Origin: Basidiobolus meristosporus CBS 931.73
Taxonomy: Eukaryota; Basidiobolomycota; Basidiobolomycetes; Basidiobolales; Basidiobolaceae
NCBI GenBank assembly: GCA_002104905.1
Contig: MCFE01000180.1
Span: forward strand, 1-64,000
DNA length: 64,000 nt
Reading direction: 5' to 3'
The notes beneath the pieces are model-generated. The model worked only from the letters and a program-made list of their open reading frames with translations, was not told where the DNA came from and searched no databases. Positions 33,211 through 45,327 of the stretch are shown piece by piece (the stretch's first letter is position 1; every line of letters starts with the position of its first letter). Position numbers and translations under genes: made by a program.

Positions 33211-36200
33211 ATGTCTACTACTGCTGTTACTGGAATTTTTCCCTCTGCTGAAAAGTTGAATGGATCTAACTACCAAGTGTGGAAGGTGAAGATGAAGATG
33301 CTGCTACAAGAAAGAGGCCTTTTGGATGTTGTCATGGGAGAATAATGCCCTCCTAAAAATGTGGGAAAGGAAACCTTGAAGTACCAGAAGAAAGAACAAA
33401 GTGCCTTTAGCGGCATTTGCCTCAATGTTAAAGACAAATTACTAATTCAATGCTCAAGAGCAAAAATAGCAAAGAATGCCTGGGAGGTATTAGAAGACAC
33501 CTACCAGTCATTTTCAGCTGCTAAGAAAATGTATCTGAGACAAAAATTCTTTATTACAAAGATGCTGCCAGGAGAAGAAATGAAAAATCTAATTAATAGA
33601 ATTACCTTGCAGGTAGATGAGATGGAATCTGTGAGCGTACCAGCTACTGATGAGGATGTGATAGCTACCATCCTGAATAGCCTGACAGAGAAGCTTCAGG
33701 GCCTTGTATCAGCCCTAGAGCCCAGAACTGAAGATTTGACCTTAAATTATGTATATGGAAGGCTTGTTGATGAATAATTAAGAAAATCAAGTGCCAATAA
33801 GAAGGAAGAAAAAAATGCTTCAATAAGGATTGATAACCAACAAAGGAGGTACCCAAGACCCTACAAAGGCAACAGCAACCTGTTTTACAACTACTTCAAA
33901 AGGAAAGGACACACATCAGACCAGTGTCTCAAAAAGAAAGATAATCAGCAAAAGAAATCTGAATATGGAAATGCTGCAACAACTCAAGATAGACTATATA
34001 TATCTGCACTAAATATGACCACAAACAAGGATCCTCTGACGTAGTGTATTGACTCTGGAGCATCTCAACACTTTACACACCAAAAAGAATGTTTTACCCA
34101 ACATCAAGAAATTCGAATTAAGAAGGTTTTTATGGGTGACAATAGAACACTTGATGCAGTGGGAGAAGGAACTACCCAAGTAAACCCAAGAAGTAGTAAA
34201 GGAAGCCATACACTGACCTTTAAAGAAGTACTCTATGTACCAGAAATAGCCAAGAACCTACTATCTGTAAGCAAGGCCACTGCAGAAGGACTCAGTTTCA
34301 GCTTTGACAATTCTGGATGCAGGATCACTGATCAAAATGATGCCCATATTGCTTTGGGTATCAGAGATCAGAATCTATACAAGTTGACTTATATTCTATC
34401 ATATCTGGAAGCCAATATAAGTGACTTAACTGAAGAAACACCAATGCTTTGGCACAGGAGATTTGGGCACATCAATTTTGACTATTTGTGCAAAATGATC
34501 AAAGATCAGCTAATTTCAGGAGCAAAAATTGATCCCCCAGCCAATTTGGAGCACTGTGAAGCCTGCATATATGGGAAACAAGCCAGACAACCGTTCAAGA
34601 GCTCTGGGTTAATCAAAACTAAGAAAAAATTAGATCTAATTCACTCAGATATGTGTGGACCTATGCAAAATATATCCTTTGGTGGGATGAAGTATTAAAT
34701 CACTTTTATTGATGATTATACAAGATACACATTGATCTACTTCATGGAGAGAAAGGTAGAAGCTCTGTCTAAGTTCAGGGAGCTTAAAGCCATGGTGGAG
34801 AGAGAAACTGGTGAAGAAATCAAGAAAATCTGCTCTGACAATCATGGAGAATATACCTCAAAACTCTTCATCCACTTCTGCAAAATTCATGGGACAAAGC
34901 AAGAGACTACTGTACCATATTCCCCACAGCAAAATGGAGTAGCAGAAAGTGCTAACAGATCAATAATTGATATGGCAAGATCTATGATCCATGATCAAAA
35001 ATTATCCTATGATTTTTGGGCAGAATCAGTTGCCACTGCTGTATATCTTAAAAATAGAAGTTATAACAGAATGCTTTGTGATTCTACTCTACTTGAAGCA
35101 TGGTATGGATACAGATCAAGTGCAGAACATCCAAGAGTATCTGGGTGTACAGCATATGCCAAGAAACTGCCCGGAAAGCAGTCAAAATTTGAGCCAAAAA
35201 GTGTAAAATGCTTTTTTTTTGGGCTACTGCAATAAGAGTAAAGCATACAGACTCTACAATACCAAAGCAAAGAAGCTAATCAAGTCCAGGGATGTGTTGT
35301 TTGACAAAAATTCAAAATTTTTACAAAAATGACATCAGATGATGACAAAAGTTTGATCTCAAGTCCACCAATAGTCAGGTTTGAAATGGAGCAAAATTAT
35401 GAAATTGTTTCACTCCAGAGGACTCTACAACTGTGGCTCAGCCAGAATCAGTTCCCAGGAATATCCCAGAAATGATCATTCCAGTATCAAATTCCCAGGG
35501 ATCAAATCAGACAAGAAATAGACCAAGTCACCATATCAATGAGGGTACAAACTTAGCCTATGCCTATTCAGTCCATATATATGAGCCCCAGACTGTAAAA
35601 GAGGCCCTAAATAGCCCTCAGACAAAGTTTTGGAGATCTGCAATGACTGAGGAATATCAGGCCCTGATGGAAAATCAAACTTGGGACTTAGTCAAATTAC
35701 CAATCAACCAAAAATCAATTGGATGCAGATGGGTCTTCAAGACAAAATAAAGGCTGATGGTACAATTAAAGATACAAAGCAAGACTTGTAGCCAAAGGAT
35801 ACTCTCAAACAAAAGGACTTGACTATACTGAGACCTTTGCACTGGTAGCCAAGTTTAATTCTATCAGATTAATATTGGCTATTGCAGCCAAATATAAGTT
35901 TTTTACTCATCAAATGCATGTAAAAACTGCATTTATGAATGCAGAACTTGATGAGGATGTGTATATGAACCAGCCTGATGGGTTTGTTGACCAAGACAAC
36001 CCCCAATTGGTCTGCAAGCTTAAAAAGTCACTATATGGTCTCAAACAATCACCAAGGGCCTGGAATTGCAAGATAGATACCTATTTGGAATCTTTGAGTT
36101 TCATAAGGAGTAATTCTGACTAGAGTATACAGTATAAGCCAGATAGAGCAAATCCAGCTCTGTTAGCTCTATATGTGGATGATCTTATTATAGCCACCAA

Positions 36201-37149
36201 TGACCTAGAAACATTGGAAGAGACTAAATCCAGCCTATCTAAGGAGTTCAAATGTCTGATCTAGGAGAACTTAGTTACTACTTAGGGATTAAGTTCTCCA
36301 TAGACAGAAGTACCCAGACTATCACCCTAAGTCAATCCAAGTATATTCAAGATATACTAAAGAAGTACAAAATGGAAGACTGTAAACCGGCAGCTACCCC
36401 AATGGAGACAAACCTTAACTTGGTCAAAACTCAACCAAATCAAGAGAGCTTGGTGCCATCTGAAAGCCCTGACTTTCCTTATCAATCTATGGTTGGCAGT
36501 CTGATGTATATGATGCTTAGAACACGTCCAGATATCTCATATTCAGTGAGAGTTGTCACCAACATAATCAGAACTATGGATCTGATCATATTGCAGCAGT
36601 TAAGCCATTTTCAGATACCTAAAAGGAGCTGCTGATATCTGCTTAAGATAAACATATAAGAACTCAGAACAGGACCTTATGGGATATTCTGATGCTGACT
36701 GGGGACAAAATTTAGAAGACAGATGATCCACCACAGGATACATCTTTCTGTACTGTCAGGGAGCAATTTCACGGAATTCAAGAAAGCAACCAACTGTAGC
36801 ACTTTCTATCACAGAGGCAGAGTAAATGGCAGCCTGTGAAGCTACAACAGAAGCAATGTGGTTAAGAAAGCTGTTCACAGACTTAGGTCAATGTCAAAAA
36901 ACACCTAATACTTTATTTCAAGATAATTAAGTATGTATACAATTAGGTAGAAATCCAACTTTTCATGCTAGAACCAAGCACATACATATTGGACATCATT
37001 TCATACTTGAAGCTATAGAGAATAACTCAGTTACCTTAGTTTACTGTCCTACAAATGAAATGATTGCTGACATGTTCACCAAACCATTAGCTAGAGACAA
37101 GTTTGAATATCTTAGGTCAAAATTAGGACTAGTCAGTATGAACATTTAG
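33211..37149 (+). pseudogene. Copia-1 copy 1 gag-pol pseudogene
   Basis: The start ATG 33211 and the stop at 37147-37149 are those of the family, but many stops and frameshifts interrupt the frame (for example the stops at 33343 and 33775). In order: Gag (YQVWKVKMKMLLQERGL), protease CIDSGASQHF near 34045, GAG-pre-integrase LWHRRFGH, integrase with HSDMCGPM, CSDNHGEYT (normally DNGGEY) and PQQNGVAESANRS, reverse transcriptase with LYVDDLIIA near 36170, and RNase H near 36700-36860. The zinc knuckle is damaged (NYFKRKGH in place of C-x2-C). It cannot encode a working polyprotein. Confidence 0.88.
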
Positions 37150-37160
37150 CTAAGTGGGAG

Positions 37161-37512
37161 TGTTGTAAAAATTTGTATTTCCACCTCAATAGTCACTTAA
37201 CTAGGTCACTTAGATCATTACCTCTCATATCCTAGAGAATACTGGCCAAATTCCTTGTTGGTATTTACCTAGAATATTTTTACCAAAATATCAGGTACCC
37301 AGAACATGAAAATCCTCAAAGTTGTCCAAACAGCCCCAGACTTTGCACACATGTTCTTGGGATCTTCCTTAACCTATTCTATGTGCTTGGTATATGCCAT
37401 GACCATTTAAAAGTATAAATACTACATTTGCATTCAATAAATTATTAAGTGAAAACCACACAATCTACTTGTTCTCCCAATCACTTCCAATATCCCCAAG
37501 ACTCTTACAACA
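37161..37512 (+). repeat. Copia-1 copy 1, 3' LTR
   Basis: 352 bp with the same termini as the 5' LTR, directly after the purine tract AAGTGGGAG. It diverges visibly from its partner at 32830-33179. Confidence 0.88.
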
Positions 37513-38768
37513 GACTCAACCTCCTGACTATGGTGCACAGAGTGATAGCAACAAAGCAGAAGGCTCACTGATGGACTGTGAGTCTATCTCCCCAGGTCTT
37601 GGTATCCTGCATGAGCCCAGAAAATCCTGATATGAAATGAGATATCACAAACAAAAAAAAACACCAAGGATACTCTATGGAGACAAGTGAGTCCAGTAAT
37701 ACATCTAAAGGTGATTGATGTGAAGCTGTGACTAGACAAGTGGTGTGTTTCTGCAAATAACAGTAATGGGGGCTTAATTTGCTGCCTATCTTTTGGTATC
37801 CAAGCAGAAATCTGATGGTAGCCTCACTGGCATCTGGGCCTGAATTACCATCCAACCTGGATAGCTACATGTATACATTGCTGGATGAGTCTTGTATGCT
37901 TTCCAGTGGGATATTACCAAATGGCCATCATGTCAAAGTGCATATTATTGGCTACATTATAGATACCCCAAACATCTGCAAGATAGCCGGCTTTTCTGGG
38001 CACAATGGATGGTTTACTGACCAATGTGTGAGCTTCAGGGGATTTAATCCATAAATTGCACCATTCTGATTATCAAAACACCCACAAAAAGAGCACCATA
38101 TTCCCATCAAGGGATGCACAGAAGTCAGCATGGAATTGTAGCAAAGTTGCCAAGCTACAAGCAATTGGCTGGAATATGAAATGACCAGAGAACCAGAGAT
38201 ATTAAAATAGAGTGTATTAGTTGGATCAAAAGCTACACACAAGGGGCAATACATTTACTTTCAACTATATTATTATACTAACTACCAGGTAGTACACAGG
38301 TCATTTCAAGTTAAATGAGCCCTTTGAGATATAAAATTTTGAAAGAATAGACAAGATATTACAGTGCATCTGCTACCCAAAGTACCTCACATGGGCACCA
38401 ACCAATATTGATACACATTTGCAACAATACAAATGCAAGGACTGAATGGAGTGGATATAAAGCTATTAAGGTGACCTTGTGAAGTCATTTCTACCAAGAG
38501 TACCTTGAAAGCATTGGGTGTCATGTGTTGACATTATAGGAATATTTATCCAGAAACAGATCACAAATACATCTTAACACATCTGCAGCTTTTATGAAAG
38601 GAGCTAGTGACAGGATATAGCATCTATAATACAAGTGTAAAGCTGAGTGTGTAGATCTCTGCCATTACTACATCCATTTTCTACTCCCTCTTGCTTGGTA
38701 TGCTGAAAATTATGTGCCTTGCTTCACCTTTTGGGAGTTTTCTCTAGAGCAGATGTATGGGTGGATAT

Positions 38769-39576
38769 GACAGCTTGGGGCTCATAACCTGTTGTAAGAG
38801 TCTTGGGGATATTGGAAGTGATTGGGAGGACAAGTAGATTATGTGGTTTTCACTTAATGATTGATTGGATGTAAAAGTAGTAATCATACGTTTACATGGT
38901 TTTGGCATAACAGACATATAGAATAGGTTAAGGAAGGTCCCAAGAGTATGTGTCAAAGTTTTGGGCTGTTTGGACAACTTTGAGAATTCTCATGTTCTGG
39001 GTACCTGTTATTTTGGTGACAATATTTGAAGTAAATCCTAAGAAGGAATTTGGTCAGTATTCTCTAGGATTTGAAGGTATTGATCTAAGTGACTAAGTTA
39101 GGTGAGTATTTGGGTGGAATTACAAATTTTTGCAACACTCCCACTCAGCTAAATGTTCATACTGACCAGTCATAATTTTGACCTAAGATATTCAAACTTA
39201 ATGTTAGCTAGTAGTTTGGTAATTATATCTGCACTCATTTCATCTGAAGGACAGCAAACTAAGCTAACTAAGTTATTCCCTATAGCTTCATATATGAAAT
39301 GATATCTAATATCTATGTGCTTAGCTCTAGCATTAAAAGTGGGATTTTTACTAATTGTATACATCCTTCATTGTCTTGAAATAAAGTAAATGGCATTTTT
39401 TGACATAGGCCTAAATCTGTAAAAAGCTTTCTTAACCACATTGCTTCTTTTGTAGCTTCACAGGCTGCTATATACTCTGCCTCTGTGGGAGAAAGTGCTA
39501 TGGTTGGTTGCTTTCTTGAGTTCCATGAAATTGCTCTTTTACAGTAAAGAAAGGTGTATCCTGTGGTGGATATAAT
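38769..39576 (-). mobile_element. Copia-1 fragment: leader, LTR and 3' end of pol
   Basis: An LTR at 38790-39137 (348 bp) is flanked on the left by about 20 bp of copia-1 leader including the primer site (GGGGCTCATAACC on the plus strand), and on the right by the purine tract and the C-terminal RNase H part of pol (39148 to about 39571). A single LTR bordered by both internal ends is not a normal solo LTR. The right part breaks off into gypsy sequence at about 39577. The pol part has several frame breaks. Confidence 0.75.
39148..39571 (-). pseudogene. Copia-1 RNase H fragment
   Basis: The antisense reading gives WNSRKQPTIALSPTEAEYIA, EAMWLRKLFTDLGLCQK and FQDNEGCIQLV, the RNase H domain seen at 40847-41250 in copy 2. 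A frame break separates it from the last segment (ARAKHIDIRYHFIYEAIGNN). It is truncated upstream at the junction with gypsy DNA. Confidence 0.8.
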
Positions 39577-40486
39577 AAGGTTAAAGTAATCAAGAAGCTG
39601 CAGCAACCCCATGGCATACTTGAACACAGATCAACATTTGGAATTGGTTCCCACAATTGGAGATTTGTCAAGTCCCTTGCCAGTATTGCAGCCCCTTTAA
39701 CTGATATTCTCAAAAAAGATGACTCCTTGAATTGGGATGCAACCTGTGAAACCGCATTTGAGATGCACAAGATTAAACTTGCTAAGCTGCCAGGCCTAAG
39801 AATACTAGAATTTAGAAAAAAGTTTACTCAGTGCACAGATGCTTCTAATTATGCAATTGGTGGAGTACTGAGCCAAGGATCTGTTGGAAAGAACTACCTA
39901 GTTGCTTTTGAATCCAGGAAGCTGAATTCAGCAGAATGGAACTATCTAGTTCTAGAGAAGGAGATGATTGCAGAAATACATGGCTTGAAAACCTGCAGAT
40001 ATATATTGAAGGAGTCAAGTGCACTGCAAACACTGATTATGCCTCACACATGTATACATTCCCTCAGAAGGTACCATCCAAAGGAATGATAGGATGGAGT
40101 GAGCATACCCAGCAATTTTACTTGAGAATTACCTACCATCCTGAGAAACAACAACACTAATTTTTTTTCAAGACTAGAACAAGTTGTGCAACTCAATGGA
40201 GTGCATGAATCAGATTGGCCTAGTTTATGACCAAAGTTCTTGGAGTGCCAATCCATTCCTGCTAAGATGGAATAAGAGATCCAGAAGATAATCCAGGATG
40301 AAGCCAGCAAATTTTTGGTACAGGATGTAACAATTTACTGAATTGCTGATGGAAGGCCTATTGCCTATTGCACTTATATTGCTTCCCTGAATTTAATATA
40401 TAAGCTCAAGAGTGAATAAGAATATCTTAGGATTGAAGGAACCTATAGCCTTGTAAAAGCTTGACCATAGTGGGTCAGAATGAAAC

Positions 40487-40835
40487 TGTTGTAAGAGTCT
40501 TGGAGATATTGGAAGTGATTTGGAGAACAAGTAGATTATGTGGTTTTCACTTAATGATTTATTGAATGAAAAAGTAGTATTTATACTTTTACCTGGTCTT
40601 GGCATTACAAACACGTAGAATAGGTTAAGGAAGGTCCCAAGAACATGTGTGCAAAGTTTGGGGCTGTTTGGACAGCTTTGAGAATTTTCATGTTCTGGGT
40701 ACCTGGCATTTTGGTGAAAATATTCTAAGTAAATCCCGACAAGGAATTTGGTCAGTATTCTCTAGGATTTGAAGGTGATGATCTAAGTGACTAAGTTAGG
40801 TTAATATTTAGGTGGAAATACAAATTTTTACAACA
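40487..40835 (-). repeat. Copia-1 copy 2, 3' LTR
   Basis: 349 bp, TGTTGTAAGAG to TTTTTACAACA on the plus strand. It lies at the low-coordinate end of the minus-strand element. Confidence 0.92.
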
Positions 40836-40846
40836 CTCCCACTCAG

Positions 40847-43800
40847 CTAAATGTTTATACTGACTAGTCCTAATTTTGACCTAAGATATTCAAACTTGTC
40901 TCTAGCTAATGGCTTGGTAAATATGTCTGCAATCATTTCATCTGTAGAACAGTAAACTAAGCTAACTAAGTTATTCTCTATAGCTTCACATATGAAATGA
41001 TGTCCAATATGTATGTGCTTGGTTCTAGCATGAAAAGTTGGATTTCTACCTAATTGTATACATCCTTGATTATCTTGAAATAAAGTAATAGGCGTTTTTT
41101 GACATAGGCCTAAATCTGCAAACAGCTTTCTTAACCACATTGCTTCTTTTGTAGCTTCACAGGTTGCCATATACTCTGCCTCTGTGGTGGAAAGTGCTAC
41201 GGTTGGTTGCTTTCTTGAATTCCATGATATTGCTCCTTTACAGTAAAGAAAGGTGTATCCTGTGGTGGATCTTCTGTATTCTAAATTTTGTCCCCAATCA
41301 GCATCAGAGTATCTCACAAGATCCTGTTCTGAATCCTTATAAGTATATCTTAAGCAGATATCAGCAGTTCCTTTTAGGTATCTAAAAATCCGCTTAACTG
41401 CTGCAATATGATCAGATCCATAATTCTGATTATGTTGGCTGACAACTCCCACTGAATATGAGATATCTGGACGTGTTCCAAGCATGATATACATCAGACT
41501 GCCAACCATAGATTGATAAGGAAAGTCAGGGCTTTCAGATGGCACCAAGCTCTCTTGATTTGGTTGAGTTTTGACCAAGTTAAGGTTTGTCTCCATTGGG
41601 GTAGCTGCCGGTTTACAGTCTTCCATTTTGTACTTCTTTAGTATATCTTGAATATACTTGGATTGACTTAGGGTGATAGTCTGGGTACTTCTGTCTATGG
41701 AGAACTTAATCCCTAAGTAGTAACTAAGTTCTCCTAGATCGGACATCTTGAACTCCTTAGATAGGCTGGATTTAGTCTCTTCCAATGTTTCTAGGTTATT
41801 GGCGGCTATAATAAGATCATCCACATATAGAGCTAATAGAACTGGATTTGCTCTATCTGGCTTATAGTATAAACTATAGTCAGCATTACTCCTTTTGAAA
41901 CTCAAAGATTCCAAATAAGAATCTATCTTGCAATTCCAGGCTCTTGGTGATTGTTTGAGACCATATAGTGACTTTTTAAGCTTGCAGACCAATTGGGGGT
42001 TATCTTGGTCAACAAACCCATCAGGCTGGTCCATATACATGTCCTCATCAAGTTCTCCATTCAAAAATGCAGTTTTTACATCCATTTGATGAATAAAAAA
42101 CTTATATTTGGCTGCAATAGCCAATATTAATCTGATGGAATTAAACTTGGCTACCGGTGCAAAGGTCCTAGTATAGTCAAGTCCTTTTGTTTGAGAGTAT
42201 CCTTTGGCTACAAGTCTTGCTTTGTATCTTTAATTGTACCATCAGCCTTTATTTTGTCTTGAAGACCCATCTGCATCCAATTGATTTTTGGTTGATGGGT
42301 AATTTGACTAAGTCCCAAGTTTGATTTTCCATTAGGGCCTGATATTCCTCAGTCATTGCGGATCTCCAAAACTTTGTCTGAGGGCTATTTAGGGCCTCTT
42401 TTACAGTCTGGAGTTCATCAATATGGACTGAATAGGCATAGGCTAAGTTTGTACCCTCATTAATATAGTAATTTGGGTTATTTCTTGGCCAATTTGATCT
42501 CCAGGCATTTGATACTGGAATGATCACTTCTGGGATACTCCTGGGCACTGATTCTGGCTGAACCACGGTTGTAGAGTCCTCTGGAGTGAAAAATATTTCG
42601 TTGTTTTGCTCTGATTCAATCCTGACAATTGGTGGACTTGGGATCAAATTTTTGTCATCATCTGATGTCATTTTTTGTGAAAATTTTGAATTTTCATCAA
42701 ACAACACATCCCTGGACTTGATAAGCTTCTTTGCTTTGGTATTGTAGAGTGTGTATGCCTTACTCTCATTGCAGTAGCCCAAAAATATGCATTTTACACT
42801 TTTTGGCTCAAATTTTGACTGATTTCCGGCCAGTTTTTTGGCATATGCTGTACACCCAAATATTCTTAGATGTTCTGCACTTGGTCTGTATCCACAACAT
42901 GCTTCAAATGGAGTAGAATCACAAAGTATTCTGTTATAACTCCTATTTTTAAGGTATATGGCAGTGGCAACTGATTCCGCCCAAAAATCATAGGATAATT
43001 TTTGATCATGGATCATAGTTCTTGCCATATCAATTATTGATCTGTTAGCTTGTTCTGCTACTCCATTTTGCTGTGGGGAGTATGGTACAGTAGTCTCTTG
43101 CTTTATCCCATGAATTTTGCAGAAGTGGATGAAGAGTTTTGAGGTATATTCTCCACCATTGTCAGAGCGTACTTTCTTGATTTTTTCACCAGTTTCTCTC
43201 TCCACCATGGCTTTAAGCTCCCTGAGCTTTGACAGAGCTTCTTCCTTTCTCTCCATGAAGTAGACCCATGTGTATCTTGTATAATCATCAATAAAAGTGA
43301 TTAAGTACTTCATCCCACCTAAGGATAAATTTTGCATAGGTCCACACAGATCTGAGTGAATTAGATCTAATTTTTTCTTAGTTTTGATTAACCCAGAGCT
43401 CTTGAACGGTTGTCTGGCTTGTTTCCCATATATACAGGCTTCACAGTGCTCCAAATTAGCTGGGGGATCAATTTTCACTCCAGAAATTAGCTGATCTTTG
43501 ATCATTTTACGCAAATAACCAAAATTGATGTGTCCAAATCTCCTGTGCCAAAGCATTGGTGTTTCTTCATTTAAGTCACTTATATTGGCTTCCAGATATG
43601 ATGGAATATAAGTCAACTTGTATAGATTCTGATCTCTGATGCCCAAAGCAATATGGGTACCATTTTGATCAGTGATCCTGCATCCAGAATTGTCAAAACT
43701 GAAACTGAGTCCTTTTGCTGTGGCCTTGCTTACAGAGAGTAGGTTCTTGGCTATTTCTGGTACATAGAGCACTTCTTTAAAGGTCAGTGTATGGCTTCCT

Positions 43801-44788
43801 TCACTGCTTCTAAGGTTTACTTGGATAGTTCCTTCTCCCACTGCATCAAGTGTACTATTGTCACCCATGAAAACCTTCTTAATTGGAATTTCTTGATATT
43901 GGGTAAAAAGTTCTTTTCGATGTGTAAAGTGTTGAGAAGCTCCAGAGTCAATATACCACGTCTGAGAATCCTTGTTTGTGGTCATATTTAGTGCAGATAT
44001 GAATAGTCTATCTTCAGTTGTTGCAGCATTTCCATATTCAGGCTTCTTTTGCTGATAATCTTTCTTTTTGAAACACCGGTCTGATGTGTGTCCTTTCCTT
44101 TTGCAGTAGTTGCAAAATAGGTTGCAGTTGCCTTTGTAGGGTCTTGGGTACCTCCTTTGTTGGTTACCATTGCTTATTAAAGCATTTTCTTCTTCCTTCT
44201 TATTGGCGCTTAATTTTCTTAATTCTTCATCCTGGAGCCTTCCATATACGTAATTTAAGGTCAAATCTTCAGTTCTGGACTCTAGGGCTGATACAAGGCC
44301 CTGAAACTTGTCTGTCAGGCTATTCAGGATGGTAACTATCACATCCTCATCAGTAGTTGGTACACCCACAGATTCCATCTCATCTACCAGCAGGGTAATT
44401 CTGTTAAGTAGATTTTTCATTTCTTCTCCTGGCAGCATCTTTTAGTAAAGAATTTTCTTCTCAGATACATTTTCTTGGCAGCTGAACATGACTGGTAGGT
44501 GTCTTCTAATGCCTTCCAGGCATTCTTTGCCGTTTTTGCTCTTGAGCATTGAATTAGCAATTTGTCCTAGACATTAAGGCAAATGCAGTTAAAGGCACTT
44601 TGTTCCTTCTTGTGGTACTTTAAGGCTTCCTCTGCCACGTTTTTAGGAGGGCATTCTTCTCCCATGACAATATCCCAAAGGCCTCTTTCTTGTAGCAGCA
44701 TCTTCATCTTCACCTTCCACACTTGGTAGTTAGAGCCATCCAACTTTTCAGCAGAGGGAAAAATTCCAGTAATAGCAATAGTAGACAT
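40847..44788 (-). pseudogene. Copia-1 copy 2 gag-pol, near-intact but broken
   Basis: It runs from ATG 44788 to the stop at 40847, about 1310 codons. The Gag part is stopped by TAG at 44567-44569 (Lys codon in copy 1) and shifted by a one-base loss just upstream of 44438. A 729-codon frame (44438-42249) then carries a zinc knuckle CX2CX4HX4C (residues 109-122), protease DSGA (Asp164), GAG-pre-integrase LWHRRFGH and HCEACIYGKQ, and the integrase triad in HSDLCGP, RSDNGGEY and QQNGVAEQANR. Two missing A residues near 42247 and 42225 separate it from a 425-codon frame (42124-40847) with reverse transcriptase YVDD at residues 100-103 and RNase H. Copy 1 has the same two losses. Confidence 0.9.
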
Positions 44789-44819
44789 TGCAGAGAGTGA
44801 CAGCTTGGGGCTTATAACC

Positions 44820-45168
44820 TGTTGTAAGAGTATTGGAGATATTGGAAGTGATTTGGAGAACAAGTAGATTATGTGGTTTTCACTTAATGATTTATTGAAT
44901 GTAAAAGTAGTATTTATACTTTTACCTGGTCTTGGCATTACAAACACGTAGAATAGGTTAAGGAAGGTCCCAAGAACATGTGTGCAAAGTTTGGGGCTGT
45001 TTGGACAACTTTGAGAATTTTCATGTTCTGGGTACCTGGCATTTTGGTGAAAATATTCTAAGTAAATCCCGACAAGGAATTTGGTCAGTATTCTCTAGGA
45101 TTTGAAGGTGATGATCTAAGTGACTAAGTTAGGTGAATATTTAGGTGGAAATACAAATTTTTACAACA
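44820..45168 (-). repeat. Copia-1 copy 2, 5' LTR
   Basis: 349 bp with the family termini. On the minus strand it ends in ACAACA directly before the primer-binding site. An AAAAGTATAAATAC block and AATAAA are present in sense orientation. Confidence 0.92.
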
Positions 45169-45327
45169 GAAACAAGATATTGAGATTTTGGTGAAAACAT
45201 GTCCAAATTGCCAAATCTGCTGAGGGCAATTGCAGAGAATTGCTAAGTTCTTTCCCTTGAAGTATGCAAGACCATTTGCAAGATGGGAAATTTACTTTAT
45301 TGGAAGACTGCCCACAATCTGGAAATG

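Larger units (their letters stand above)
32830..37512 (+). mobile_element. Copia-1 retrotransposon, copy 1 (old, complete outline)
   Basis: LTRs at 32830-33179 and 37161-37512 (350 and 352 bp) differ at roughly 8% of positions by eye, so the insertion is older than copy 2. After the 5' LTR comes GGTTATGATCC, a mutated form of the initiator-methionine-tRNA anticodon-arm primer site. A purine tract (AAGTGGGAG) precedes the 3' LTR. The immediate flanks do not match (AACTG, GACTC), but CTCAAC occurs two bases away from each end. The insertion lies within CACTA-like copy b. Confidence 0.88.
32495..38768 (+). pseudogene. CACTA/EnSpm-like (Tnp2-type) transposase relic, copy b, split by copia-1
   Basis: The two parts, 32495-32829 and 37513-38768, are the ancestral element interrupted by the copia-1 insertion 32830-37512. 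The first part parallels the Cys/His-rich N terminus of copy a. The second part adds the middle region missing from copy a (37779-38054): PSNLDSYMYTLLDESCML, HVKVHIIGYIIDTPNICKIA and GFSGHNGWF, the 'D-S-F/Y...L-x-D-x-P...GFxGH' pattern of Tnp2-family transposases. It ends near 38750 with VPCFTFWEFSLEQMYGW, matching the FPMER region of copy a. Many stops interrupt it. Confidence 0.65.
40487..45168 (-). mobile_element. Copia-1 retrotransposon, copy 2 (young, full length)
   Basis: 4682 bp with LTRs at 40487-40835 and 44820-45168 (349 bp each), differing at only four positions by eye (about 98.9% identical). The target duplication GAAAC is perfect (40482-40486 and 45169-45173). The primer site, read on the minus strand after the 5' LTR, is GGTTATAAGCCCC, near-complementary to the anticodon arm of initiator methionine tRNA. 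The purine tract GAGTGGGAG precedes the 3' LTR. The coding region is complete in outline but carries a nonsense codon and frameshifts. Confidence 0.93.
39577..45327 (+). pseudogene. Gypsy/Ty3 pol fragment (copy 3), split by copia-1 copy 2
   Basis: The two parts, 39577-40486 and 45169-45327, belong to one gypsy fragment. The first runs from the end of reverse transcriptase through RNase H ([36 protein letters not shown]) to the integrase zinc-finger region (EGTYSLVKA). The second continues with [10 protein letters not shown] and the start of the integrase core (RLPTIWKC) before the next element's LTR cuts in at 45328. The join is marked by the GAAAC duplication. Many stops are present, and both ends are truncated. 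Confidence 0.8.
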
